NCBI RefSeq assembly: GCF_016918035.1
Contig: NZ_JAERWK010000016.1
Location: 237,379 to 301,378, forward strand
Reading direction: 5' to 3'
Origin: Nakamurella leprariae
GTDB taxonomy: Bacteria > Actinomycetota > Actinomycetes > Mycobacteriales > Nakamurellaceae
Length of the DNA: 64,000 nucleotides
This document shows, one piece after another, positions 11,110 through 19,429 of this stretch. Every line of letters starts with the position of its first letter. Within the stretch, counting starts at the first letter, position 1. Made by a program: the position numbers and the translations under genes. Below the pieces are notes generated by a model that was not told the DNA's origin, made no database searches, and saw only the letters and a list, made by a program, of their open reading frames with translations.

Positions 11110-12023
11110 CGCAGCCCGGCGAACAGGTCCGCCGCCCCGGTCAACGGCGTCGGGCCGGACCGGCCCGGGACCGCGGGGGAGCCGGGGTCGGTCGCCCCGG
11201 GCAGCGCCGGTCCGTCCAGCAGCCGGTAGCACTCGTACAGCGGATCGGGCTGCGCCACCCGGTTCGACAGCGCGAAACCGCCGGCCAGCAGCTCGACCTG
11301 GGTGGCGTGGGCGGCCAACGCCTCCCGGCGCACCGGGGCCCACGGTCCGACCGGCACCGCGGCGTCCACCGAATGGTCGGCCACCCGGAATCCGAGGTCC
11401 TCGGGACGGGACCGGTGGTACCCGGGCGGTGTCTCGTACCGGTCCACCGCCACCTGCACCGCCGTGGCCGGCTTGACCACCGCGAACAGCCGCCGCGGCT
11501 GCCCGTCGGCGCGTGGCGTCCGGCGCACGGCGGCCACGGTGATCTGGTGGGCGGCGATGTGGTCCGGGTGCCCGTACCCACCGTCCGCGTCATAGGTGAG
11601 CACCACCTGGGGATCGACCTCGCGCACCACCGCGGCCAGCGCCGCCACCGCCCGCTCGGTGTCCGGGCCACCGTCCGCCGCCCGGACGAACGCCCGGGGA
11701 TGATCGGCCGACGGGGTGCCGGCCATCCCGGAGTCGCGGAAGCTACCGGCGCCAGCGAGCATCCGGTGGTCCCGGACGCGGAGCACCCGGCACGCCTCGC
11801 GGAGTTCGGTGTAGCGGTACCCGCCCAGCTGGTCGGCGTGCTCGGCGGCCAGCCCGGCCAGCTCGTCGCCGATGACCTCGCCCTGCTCCCCCAACGTGCA
11901 GGTGACCAGGGTGACGCCCACGCCCGACGCCGCCGCGGAGGCCAGCGTGGCGGCCATGGTGAGCGACTCGTCGTCGGGATGGGCGTGCACGGCGAGCAGC
12001 CGCATCGCGGGGCGGTCGGACAT
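11106..12023 (-). CDS. mshB: Mycothiol biosynthesis deacetylase MshB
   Basis: MshB removes the acetyl group from GlcNAc-inositol to give GlcN-inositol, a committed zinc-dependent step in mycothiol synthesis. The 305-residue protein carries the zinc motif AHPDDES near residue 13 and the third ligand in GYGHPDHIAAHQ, as in the LmbE/PIG-L family. The ATG at 12023 is chosen because TAGCGT ends seven bases upstream; the GTG at 12032 would overlap that element. The close relative Mca (mycothiol S-conjugate amidase) is the main alternative, but the Rv1170-like neighbourhood favours MshB. Mycothiol is restricted to Actinomycetota. Confidence 0.92.
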   Translation of the reverse strand: MSDRPAMRLLAVHAHPDDESLTMAATLASAAASGVGVTLVTCTLGEQGEVIGDELAGLAAEHADQLGGYRYTELREACRVLRVRDHRMLAGAGSFRDSGMAGTPSADHPRAFVRAADGGPDTERAVAALAAVVREVDPQVVLTYDADGGYGHPDHIAAHQITVAAVRRTPRADGQPRRLFAVVKPATAVQVAVDRYETPPGYHRSRPEDLGFRVADHSVDAAVPVGPWAPVRREALAAHATQVELLAGGFALSNRVAQPDPLYECYRLLDGPALPGATDPGSPAVPGRSGPTPLTGAADLFAGLR

Positions 12024-12030
12024 GCCTGGC

Positions 12031-12036
12031 ACGCTA
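12031..12036 (-). promoter_or_regulatory. -10 element of mshB (leaderless)
   Basis: TAGCGT on the minus strand is seven bases before the ATG at 12023. This suggests that mshB can be transcribed independently of the opp genes that end 44 bp upstream. Confidence 0.55.
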
Positions 12037-12076
12037 CGTCACCGGCCTGGCGCCATCCCCAGCAGCGGGTACGGCC

Positions 12077-13309
12077 TCAGGACGCCGATCCGGCCTCCGG
12101 ACTGCGCGGATCGGCGACCGCCTCGCGTCCCACCCCGGCGGCGCCGTGGCCACCGACCGGGCCCACCGGCGCGCCCACCGAGCGTGGGTCCGGGACCGCG
12201 GTCCGGCCGCCCTGCAGGTGCTGCTGCGCTTCCCGCAGTTCCCGCTCCACGTCGGTGACCGGGAAGTGGCAGGCGACCAGGTGCCCGTTGCCGTGGTCGA
12301 TCGGCGGCGGCTCCTGGGTGGCGCAGACGTCCTGCGCCTTCCAGCACCGGGTGCGGAACCGGCACCCGGACGGCGGGTTCAGCGGGCTGGGCACGTCGCC
12401 GGTCAGGATGATCCGTTCCCGGGTCCGCTCGGCCTCGGGATCGGCCTCCGGCGCGGCCGACAGCAGCGCCACCGTGTACGGGTGCATCGGGTGGTCGTAG
12501 ACGTCGTCCCGCGGCCCGGTCTCGACGATCTTGCCCAGGTACATCACCGCGATCCGGTCCGAGATGTGCCGGACGATCGACAGGTCGTGGGCGATGAAGA
12601 AGTAGGCCAGGCCCAACCGGTCCTGCAGGTCCTCGAGCAGGTTGACCACCCCGGCCTGTACCGAGACGTCCAGCGCCGAGACCGGTTCGTCCAGGATCAG
12701 CACCTCGGGCTCCAGGGCCAGGGCGCGGGCAATGCCGATGCGCTGCCGCTGCCCGCCGGAGAACTCGTGCGGGTACCGGTTGCCGTGCTCGGGCGACAAC
12801 CCGACCAGCGACAGCAGTTGCCCGACCCGCTCGGTGCCGCCCTTCGTGCCGGCGGAGCCGTTCGTGCCGCCCTGGCCCGCCTTCCAGAGCCCGTGGATGC
12901 GCAGTGCCTCGCCGATGATGTCGTTCACCGGCATCTTGGGGTTCAACGAGGCGAACGGGTCCTGGAAGACGATCTGCAGGTTCCGCCGCACGGCGCGCAG
13001 GTCCTGAGCGCTCATCGTGGTGAGCTCCCGCCCGCGCAGCCGCACCGAGCCGGACGTGGGCTTGTGCAGCTGCAGGATGGCCCGCCCGGTCGTCGACTTG
13101 CCGCAGCCGGACTCGCCGACCACGCCGAGGGTCTCCCCCGCGTCCAGGTGCAGCGACACCCCGGACACCGCCTGCACCCGGCCGACCGTGCGGCGGAAGA
13201 AGCCCTTGCCCTTGACCGGGAACTCCATGACCAGGTCGCGGACGTCGAGCAGGTGCTCAGATCCCTCGTCGGACCGGACGCCGGTGGCCGCGCTCGCCGG
13301 GCTGCTCAT
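12077..13309 (-). CDS. Oligopeptide-type ABC transporter ATPase (OppF-like)
   Basis: A 410-residue ATPase of the peptide/nickel importer group. It has Walker A GESGCGKSTTGRAIL, the ABC signature FSGGQRQRIGIARALAL, Walker B VLILDEPVSALD, and the C-terminal oligopeptide-transporter cysteine region (CRFRTRCWKAQDVC), which binds an Fe-S cluster in some members. The tail after about residue 350 is rich in Gly/Pro and unconserved. The ATG overlaps the OppD-like stop (ATGA). It is the last gene of the SBP-permease-permease-ATPase-ATPase operon. Substrate could be peptides or other solutes. Confidence 0.93.
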   Translation of the reverse strand: MSSPASAATGVRSDEGSEHLLDVRDLVMEFPVKGKGFFRRTVGRVQAVSGVSLHLDAGETLGVVGESGCGKSTTGRAILQLHKPTSGSVRLRGRELTTMSAQDLRAVRRNLQIVFQDPFASLNPKMPVNDIIGEALRIHGLWKAGQGGTNGSAGTKGGTERVGQLLSLVGLSPEHGNRYPHEFSGGQRQRIGIARALALEPEVLILDEPVSALDVSVQAGVVNLLEDLQDRLGLAYFFIAHDLSIVRHISDRIAVMYLGKIVETGPRDDVYDHPMHPYTVALLSAAPEADPEAERTRERIILTGDVPSPLNPPSGCRFRTRCWKAQDVCATQEPPPIDHGNGHLVACHFPVTDVERELREAQQHLQGGRTAVPDPRSVGAPVGPVGGHGAAGVGREAVADPRSPEAGSAS

Positions 13310-14511
13310 CGGATCTCCCCCGCTCCGGACGCCAGCCCGGTCAGCTCGGGCCGGAAGAACGCCGTCGGATCGTCGGCCGCGGCCAGCCGGTCCCAGTGGT
13401 GGCACGCGGCCAGGTGGTCGGCGGCGTCGGTCGGGGCCAGCGGCGGTTCGGTCTGCCGGCAGACGTCGGTGACCAGCGGACAGCGCGGCGAGAACGGGCA
13501 GCCGGTGGGCAGCGCGATGAGCGACGGCGGTGCGCCGCCGATCGGTCGCAGCCGCCCGGTGTCGCCGGCCGACGGGATCGATCCGAGTAACCCGGCGGTG
13601 TACGGCATCCGCGGCCGGTAGAAGACGTCGTCGGTGCCGCCCACCTCGACCGGCCGGCCGGCGTACATGACCAGGGTGCGGTGGGCCATGCCGGCCACCA
13701 CGCCGAGGTCGTGGGTGATGAGCACGATCGCCGCGTTCACCGCGTCCTTGACCTCGATGAGCTTCTCCAGGATCTGCGCCTGGACCGTGACGTCGAGGGC
13801 CGTGGTCGGCTCGTCTGCGATGATCACGTCCGGGTTGTTGATCACCGCCATGGCGATCATCGCGCGTTGCCGCATGCCGCCGGAGAACTCGTGCGGGTAG
13901 CTGTCCAGCCGTGCCTTCGGCTGCGGGATGCCGACCAGCGCCAGCATCTCCTCGGCCCGGGCCATGGCCGCCTTGCGCGGCATCAGCTCGTGCGACAGCA
14001 CCGCCTCGGCCAGCTGGAACCCGACCGTGTAGACCGGGTTCATCGCCGTCATCGGATCCTGGAAGATCATCGCGATCTTGCGGCCGCGCAGCGCGCGCTG
14101 CTGCTTGCGGCTCATCCCCAGCACGTCCTGCCCGCGGTAGCGGATGGTGCCGCTGACCCGGGCCGAGCGGGGCAGCAGTCCCATCACGGCCATGGACGAG
14201 ACGGACTTGCCCGAGCCGGACTCGCCGACGATGCCGAGCACCTCGCGCTCGTGCAGCGTGTAGGACACCCCGCGCACGGCCTGCACCAGGCCGTCCTCGG
14301 TCGGGAACGACACGGTCAGCCCCTCGACGGACAGCACCTCGGCCGACCCGGCCGACCCGGCCGTCAGGTGGCCGACGTGGACACCCACCGATGGTTCCGG
14401 GTCGCGCTCCAGCACGGTCGGCGTCGGCCCGTCGTGGCCGTACAGCGTCCCCTGATCGCCGGCCGTCTCGGCGTTCCAGTCGGACGGCGGTTGGGTGGGA
14501 GGAGTGGACAT
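13306..14511 (-). CDS. Oligopeptide-type ABC transporter ATPase (OppD-like)
   Basis: The second ATPase of the transporter, 401 residues. Walker A is GESGSGKSVSSMAVMG, the signature FSGGMRQRAMIAMAV, and Walker B VIIADEPTTALDVTVQAQIL, which is the OppD-type pattern. A C-terminal cysteine cluster (CPFSPRCPLVTDVC) is present. About 70 poorly conserved residues precede the nucleotide-binding domain. The ATG at 14511 shares one base with the upstream permease stop (TGATG), and the 3' end overlaps the OppF-like gene by 4 bp, so translation is tightly coupled. Confidence 0.93.
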   Translation of the reverse strand: MSTPPTQPPSDWNAETAGDQGTLYGHDGPTPTVLERDPEPSVGVHVGHLTAGSAGSAEVLSVEGLTVSFPTEDGLVQAVRGVSYTLHEREVLGIVGESGSGKSVSSMAVMGLLPRSARVSGTIRYRGQDVLGMSRKQQRALRGRKIAMIFQDPMTAMNPVYTVGFQLAEAVLSHELMPRKAAMARAEEMLALVGIPQPKARLDSYPHEFSGGMRQRAMIAMAVINNPDVIIADEPTTALDVTVQAQILEKLIEVKDAVNAAIVLITHDLGVVAGMAHRTLVMYAGRPVEVGGTDDVFYRPRMPYTAGLLGSIPSAGDTGRLRPIGGAPPSLIALPTGCPFSPRCPLVTDVCRQTEPPLAPTDAADHLAACHHWDRLAAADDPTAFFRPELTGLASGAGEIR

Positions 14512-15548
14512 CAGGCACGCACCCGGTTCTGGCGCGGGTCGAACGCGTCGCGCAACCCGTCGCCGATGAAGTTGACGCACAACGCGATCGCCACGATGAA
14601 CAGGCCCGGCCACCAGAAGAGCCAGGGTCGGGTGGTGAACGCGTTCTGGTAGGTCGAGACCAGCAGGCCCAGCGAGGTGTCCGGTGCCCGCACGCCGAAA
14701 CCGAGGTAGGACAGCGCGGTCTCGAGCAGGATGGCGGTGGCCACCGACAGCGTTGCGGCCACGGTGATGACGCCGACCGTGTTCGGCAGGATGTGCCGGA
14801 AGATGATCCGACGCGGCTTGGCCCCCAGCGCCCGGGCCGCCTCCACGAACTCCTTCTCCCGCTGGGAGAGGAACTCGCCCCGGACCAGCCGGGCCAGCGA
14901 CGTCCAGGTCACCGCGGCCACCACCAGCGCCAGCACGAACGGACCGCCGTTGCCGTACTTCTGGCCCAGCACCGCCGCGATGACCAGCACCGGGATGGTG
15001 ATGATGACGTCGGTGAACCGCATCAGCACGGTCTCGACCATGCCGCGGTAGTACCCGGACAGCGCGCCGATCACCGTGCCGACCACGGTCGAGACCACAC
15101 CGACGACCAGCGCGATGAGCAGCGAGATCTGCGTGCCGCGCATGGTGAGGGCGAAGTAGTCGCGGCCGAGATCATCCTGGCCGAACGGGTGCTCGCCGAT
15201 CGAGAAGCCGTTGCCACCGAGCCAGGTGGGCACCACCGACAGGGTCGGCGCCCCGCGGTTCACCACCGTGCCGGCCGCGTCGTAGGAGTACTTCCACCAG
15301 CCGGGGATGCCCAGGAAGCCGATGGAGGAGAACGCCAGCACCACCACGATGAACAGCACCGCGATGGAGGCCATGGCCGCGCGGTGCCGCAGGAACCGGC
15401 GGCGCACCAGCTGGCCCTGGCTGCGGGCGACCACGGCCATGCCCTGGGCGGCCTCGGACGGCCGGCCACCCGGCGCCGGCGTCCCCGCCGGCGCGGAACC
15501 GACCGGTCCGGCGGGCTTCCCGCTGATCTGGTCCTTCTCGGTGGTCAT
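14511..15548 (-). CDS. Oligopeptide-type ABC transporter permease (OppC-like)
   Basis: A 345-residue inner-membrane permease. After a cytoplasmic tail of about 65 residues there is one TM helix (ASIAVLFIVVVLAFSSIGFL), a periplasmic loop with EHPFGQDDLGRDYFAL typical of OppC/DppC, and five further helices. The EAARALGAKPRRIIFRHILPN segment is the EAA loop that docks on the ATPases. The C-terminus, LRDAFDPRQNRVRA, is the usual DPR ending. It starts 28 bp after the OppB-like gene and overlaps the OppD-like gene by one base. Confidence 0.93.
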   Translation of the reverse strand: MTTEKDQISGKPAGPVGSAPAGTPAPGGRPSEAAQGMAVVARSQGQLVRRRFLRHRAAMASIAVLFIVVVLAFSSIGFLGIPGWWKYSYDAAGTVVNRGAPTLSVVPTWLGGNGFSIGEHPFGQDDLGRDYFALTMRGTQISLLIALVVGVVSTVVGTVIGALSGYYRGMVETVLMRFTDVIITIPVLVIAAVLGQKYGNGGPFVLALVVAAVTWTSLARLVRGEFLSQREKEFVEAARALGAKPRRIIFRHILPNTVGVITVAATLSVATAILLETALSYLGFGVRAPDTSLGLLVSTYQNAFTTRPWLFWWPGLFIVAIALCVNFIGDGLRDAFDPRQNRVRA

Positions 15549-15576
15549 GAGACCCCCTCTGCGCGATCGGTCCGCA

Positions 15577-17100
15577 TCACGCGGTCCGGATCCGCGGGTC
15601 GAGCACCCCGTACAGGATGTCCACGATCATGTTGAAGACGACCACGGCGGTCCCGGTGACCAGGAAGAAGCCCATCACCGGGTTCGGATCGGGGATGCGC
15701 AGCGCGTCGGTGAACAACCGGCCCATGCCCTGCCAGCCGAACACCGTCTCGGTGATCACCGCGCCGCCGATGACCGCCCCGAAGTCGATGGCCATCAGGG
15801 TGGTCACCGGGATCATCGCGTTGCGGAACGCGTGCCGGACCACCACGGTCCGCTCGGTCAGGCCCTTGGCCCGCGCGGTGCGCACGTAGTCCTGGTTCAT
15901 CGTCTCGAGCATCGACGAGCGGGTGTAGCGGGTGTACGTCGCGAAGGAGATCAGGACGATGACGATCGACGGCAGCAGCAGGTGGCCGAGCTGGTCGAGC
16001 GTGGTCTCCCAGAAGTCGCCGGAGAAGTTGGGGGTGTTCGACCCGATGGTGGCGATGAGGATGCCGCGGACCTTGTCGGAGTAGCCCGTCACCGCCTGCA
16101 GCAGCCGGTCGGCGAAGATGAGTGCCCCGGACAGGAACCCGGTGATCATGCACGCCTTCACCGCCTGCGAGCGGAGCACCCCGCCGACCAGGGCCCCGAT
16201 CGCGCCGGACACGGCCAGCGTCACGATCGCCAGGATGATGATCGTCCCGGCGGTCGAGATGTCGAGCAGCCAGCCCAGCGAGAAGGAGCAGATGATCCCG
16301 ACCACCGCGGTGATGAGCGTGGCGATGAGGACCCGGCGGTAGCGGAAGCCGGACAGCAGCGCGGTGGCTCCGACGGCCGCCGCCAGCGACCCGACGATCA
16401 TCACCACCGGGCCGATCCCCGGCTGCGCGAACCACTTGCTGACGTCCAGGTAGACGCACACCGCGGCGACCACGGCGGCCCCGCCGACCAGGGAGATCAT
16501 CCGCTGGCGCCGGTCACCGCCGATCAGGGCCATGGCCAGCAGCCCACCGAGCGCGGCCAGCACGATGGTCAGCCACAGCGGGATGACCGGGTCGCTGAGC
16601 CAGGAGTTGAACTTGATCGCCAGGAACTGCTTGAGCAGCACCGCGATCCAGAAGGCCGGTAGCGAGAAGAACAGGAAGGCCAGGAAGGTCGTCGAGTAGT
16701 CGAGGCCGGAGTACTGCCGCAGCGCGGTGACGATCCCGACGATGACGCCGAACAGGATCGCCATCACGGTGGCGAACAGCACCAGGCGCAGCGTCGAGCC
16801 CAGGGCCACCGACAGCAGGCCGGTGACCGGCGCGCCGTTGATGTTGGTGCCCAGATCGCACTGGCCGACGAAACACTGGGCCACCCCGCCGAGCCACCCG
16901 AAGTAGCGCGGGACGACCGGAGTGTCGAGGTCGAGGTTCTCGGTGAGCGCCGCGATCTTCGCGTCGCGGCTGGGGTCGGTGGACTCCAGCAGAGCGGTGC
17001 GCGGGTCACCGGCATTGGCCACCAGGACGTAGACGACGAAGGTGGCGGCCAGCAGGACGAAGAACGAGACGACCAGGCGTCGCAGGATGAACGTGGCCAT
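15577..17100 (-). CDS. Oligopeptide-type ABC transporter permease (OppB-like) with membrane insertion
   Basis: The N-terminal part (FILRRLVVSFFVLLAATFVVY, then three helices) and the C-terminal part (an EAA loop with RTARAKGLTERTVVVRHAFRN, ending DPRIRTA) are ordinary OppB. At 507 residues it is some 170-190 longer than the usual 310-340. The excess lies between about residues 185 and 335, where four or five additional hydrophobic segments replace a short loop, for example VVMIVGSLAAAVGATALL and IIILAIVTLAVSGAIGALV. The reading frame is continuous, so this is an insertion rather than a frameshift. It follows the SBP gene after a hairpin. Confidence 0.9.
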   Translation of the reverse strand: MATFILRRLVVSFFVLLAATFVVYVLVANAGDPRTALLESTDPSRDAKIAALTENLDLDTPVVPRYFGWLGGVAQCFVGQCDLGTNINGAPVTGLLSVALGSTLRLVLFATVMAILFGVIVGIVTALRQYSGLDYSTTFLAFLFFSLPAFWIAVLLKQFLAIKFNSWLSDPVIPLWLTIVLAALGGLLAMALIGGDRRQRMISLVGGAAVVAAVCVYLDVSKWFAQPGIGPVVMIVGSLAAAVGATALLSGFRYRRVLIATLITAVVGIICSFSLGWLLDISTAGTIIILAIVTLAVSGAIGALVGGVLRSQAVKACMITGFLSGALIFADRLLQAVTGYSDKVRGILIATIGSNTPNFSGDFWETTLDQLGHLLLPSIVIVLISFATYTRYTRSSMLETMNQDYVRTARAKGLTERTVVVRHAFRNAMIPVTTLMAIDFGAVIGGAVITETVFGWQGMGRLFTDALRIPDPNPVMGFFLVTGTAVVVFNMIVDILYGVLDPRIRTA

Positions 17101-17171
17101 GCAGGGCTCCTACCCGTGTGCGGCGAGACGGGCCGGGCGGTCGTGGTCAGACCGGAGGCGGTGAGGGGACG

Positions 17172-17215
17172 ACGCCCGCGGGCCCGGGAGGGGTGGTTCC
17201 CGGACCCGCGGGCGT
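17172..17215 (-). terminator. Hairpin between the SBP and permease genes (partial terminator/processing site)
   Basis: ACGCCCGCGGG then CCGGG pairs with CCCGG then CCCGCGGGCGT, with one internal mismatch and a 10-nt loop. It sits five bases past the SBP stop codon, where operons often stabilise or terminate part of the transcript to give an excess of binding protein. Confidence 0.65.
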
Positions 17216-17219
17216 GACC

Positions 17220-19058
17220 TCAGTTCCTGGCCCACTCCTGCATGTTCCAGGTGGCCTGGGTCTGGCCGGCGTTCAGCTGCACGCCCGAGACGTCGGCGTT
17301 GCTGGCCACCAGGCCGGGGAACGCGAACAGCGGGATCGACCAGAAGTTGTCGGCCAGCGCCTTGTCCACGATGAGCAGCTGATCGACGACGCCGGAGGTG
17401 TCGGTCGAGGAGTTGACCGCCGCGAACGCCGCGTCGACGGCCGGATCGCTCCAGCCGGCGGTGTTCTGCTCGCCACCGGCGCCGGCGGAGGCGTACTGCG
17501 CCGAGATCGACCCGTACAGACCGGAACCGGCCCAGGCGAACAGGGCCACGTCGTAGTCTCCGGAGGCCCGGGCGGCACCGAAGGCGTCGCTGGCCAACGG
17601 GGTGTCCTGGATGTTGAAGCCGACCTGGTCGCAGGACGCCTTGATCAACGCCACCTGGTTGGTGCGGCGCGGGTTCGGATCGATGTGGATGATCCGGACG
17701 GTGGTGCCCTGCGCGGCGCCGGACGCGGCGAACGCGGCGCGGGCCGCGTCCAGGTCCACCTCGTTGTAGTTCTCGAACCCGGCCCCGGCGGCCAGCTCGT
17801 CGTAGCCCGGTTGGGTCGGCTGCAGCATCAGCGACTGCAGCACCTCGGCGTCCGGCTGCGACGGCTTGATCAGGTTGTCCACGATCTGCTGCCGCGGGAC
17901 GCAGTTGAAGAACGCCTCACGCAGCTGCTCGTTGGCCATGCCGGTGTTGACGTTCAGGTCCAGGTGCTCGTAGGTGAACAGCGGACCGGTCTGCACGTCG
18001 ACCGCGGCACCCAGGGCGTCCAGCGCGGCCAGGCTGTCCGGGTTGGCCTGCGGCTCGATGACGTCGACCTCACCGGACTGCAGCGCCGAGACCTGCTGGC
18101 TCTGGTCGATGAAGCGCATGACCACGGTGTTGCTGGCCGGCGGGGTGCCCCACCACTCCGGGTTCGCGGTCAGGGTGATCGACTGGCCCGGGTCCCAGGC
18201 CGAGATCAGGAACGGGCCGGAGGACGGGATGAGCGACGCGTCCGGCAGGCCCTGGTCGGGGTTCAACGACCAGCCGGTGTTCCAGAACTCGGCCACGGGG
18301 GTGAGCACCGCGGCGTCGTCGCTCTCGAAGGCGGCGACCAGCCCGGCGGTGTCGGTGCCGGCCTGCTCGGCGGCCACGTGAGCCGGCATGAACGAGCCAC
18401 CAGCCGACGTGCCGATCGCGACGTTCCAGTCGACGTAGGGGACCTTGTACGTCAGCGTGACGGTCTTGTCGCCGTCGGCGCAGGTCGGCTTCTCGGTCTG
18501 GTCCAGGCCGGTGGTCGACGCGGAGTCGAACAGGTTCTCCGACTCGGCGGTGCGGCCGCCGGTGTTGGCTGAGCCGTCCTTGTTGTAGTAGCCCGAGCCG
18601 GCCGCCCAGGTGAGCAGGAAGTCGGCGCAGCCGATCGGCTCACCGTCCGACCAGCGGGCGTCGTCCGCGAAGGTGTACTGCACGGTCAGCGGATCGTCCG
18701 AGGTCTTCTCGATGGTGCCGAACTCGGTGTCCATCTGGACGGCACCCTCGTTGTCCACGTAGGAGAACCCACGCAGCACCTGGTTGAGCACGGTCTGGTT
18801 CGCGGTGGCGTTCCCGTCGACCGTGAAGGTGTTGTACGCGTAGAAGTCCTGCTCCGCCGCGTAGGTGATGGTGGTGTCCGCCGAGCCACCGCCGCTGCCG
18901 GAAGAGTCGGAGGTGGTCCCGCTCGCACTCCCGGACGTCGACGACGAGGTGGTGGTGGTGTCACCCCCGCCCGAGGTGGTGCATCCCGCCACCACGACCA
19001 GCGCTGCGGTCGAGAGCGCCAGCGCGATCGGCCCCGCTCCCCTGGATGTTCTCTTCAA
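17220..19058 (-). CDS. Oligopeptide-type ABC transporter substrate-binding lipoprotein
   Basis: An extracytoplasmic SBP_bac_5 (family 5) binding protein of 612 residues, anchored as a lipoprotein. I start it at the TTG at 19058, with GGAGGA a few bases upstream; this gives a clean signal, KRTSRGAGPIALALSTAAL then VVVAGC, the cysteine being the lipidation site. A Ser/Thr/Gly linker follows. Family features include the early DTEFGTIEKTSDDPLTVQYTF strand and a long DARWSDGEPIGCADFLLTW segment. It is first in the transporter operon and its ligand is unknown. A GTG-type start further upstream would give an arginine-rich unconserved stretch. Confidence 0.9.
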   Translation of the reverse strand: MKRTSRGAGPIALALSTAALVVVAGCTTSGGGDTTTTSSSTSGSASGTTSDSSGSGGGSADTTITYAAEQDFYAYNTFTVDGNATANQTVLNQVLRGFSYVDNEGAVQMDTEFGTIEKTSDDPLTVQYTFADDARWSDGEPIGCADFLLTWAAGSGYYNKDGSANTGGRTAESENLFDSASTTGLDQTEKPTCADGDKTVTLTYKVPYVDWNVAIGTSAGGSFMPAHVAAEQAGTDTAGLVAAFESDDAAVLTPVAEFWNTGWSLNPDQGLPDASLIPSSGPFLISAWDPGQSITLTANPEWWGTPPASNTVVMRFIDQSQQVSALQSGEVDVIEPQANPDSLAALDALGAAVDVQTGPLFTYEHLDLNVNTGMANEQLREAFFNCVPRQQIVDNLIKPSQPDAEVLQSLMLQPTQPGYDELAAGAGFENYNEVDLDAARAAFAASGAAQGTTVRIIHIDPNPRRTNQVALIKASCDQVGFNIQDTPLASDAFGAARASGDYDVALFAWAGSGLYGSISAQYASAGAGGEQNTAGWSDPAVDAAFAAVNSSTDTSGVVDQLLIVDKALADNFWSIPLFAFPGLVASNADVSGVQLNAGQTQATWNMQEWARN

Positions 19059-19429
19059 CGGTCCTCCTCCGTCGTTCGGCTGCGCCGCCGTCCGACCGGA
19101 TCTCGGCCGGGACGCCGCAGCCGCGCTGCACCTGTGCACCCGGACCAGCCGATCGATGCGCGGCCCGCTTCCGCGGCCACCATCGACCGACCATACGTCC
19201 GCCGGCAGGCGGGGGCCACGATGCGACGAGTCCGCCGCTGCGTGCGCAAGTCCGGGCGATCTTCGGATCCTCTTCCGCTGAGCGGACGATCAACGGAAGA
19301 ACTTGTGGCGGTTCCGTCGGTCGGCCGCGGATGTTGCGTGAGAGCGTTCCGAGATCAAGACGATAGTCCCCTGTGGGCCGGCGGCCCAATCGTGACTGCG
19401 CCGTGACCCAGCGCGAATCGATCGCGGGA
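19059..19429. other. Intergenic region upstream of the first opp operon
   Basis: This 371-bp stretch holds no convincing gene. It contains the Shine-Dalgarno of the SBP gene, an odd palindrome TCCGCT-G-AGCGGA at 19274-19286, and a candidate promoter at 19360-19389. The lpqW 3' end lies on the other side. Confidence 0.5.
19360..19389 (-). promoter_or_regulatory. Candidate promoter of the first opp operon
   Basis: TTGGGC (19389-19384) and TATCGT (19365-19360) are separated by 18 bases on the minus strand. The predicted 5' untranslated region would be about 295 nt, unusually long. Evidence is sequence match only. Confidence 0.35.
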
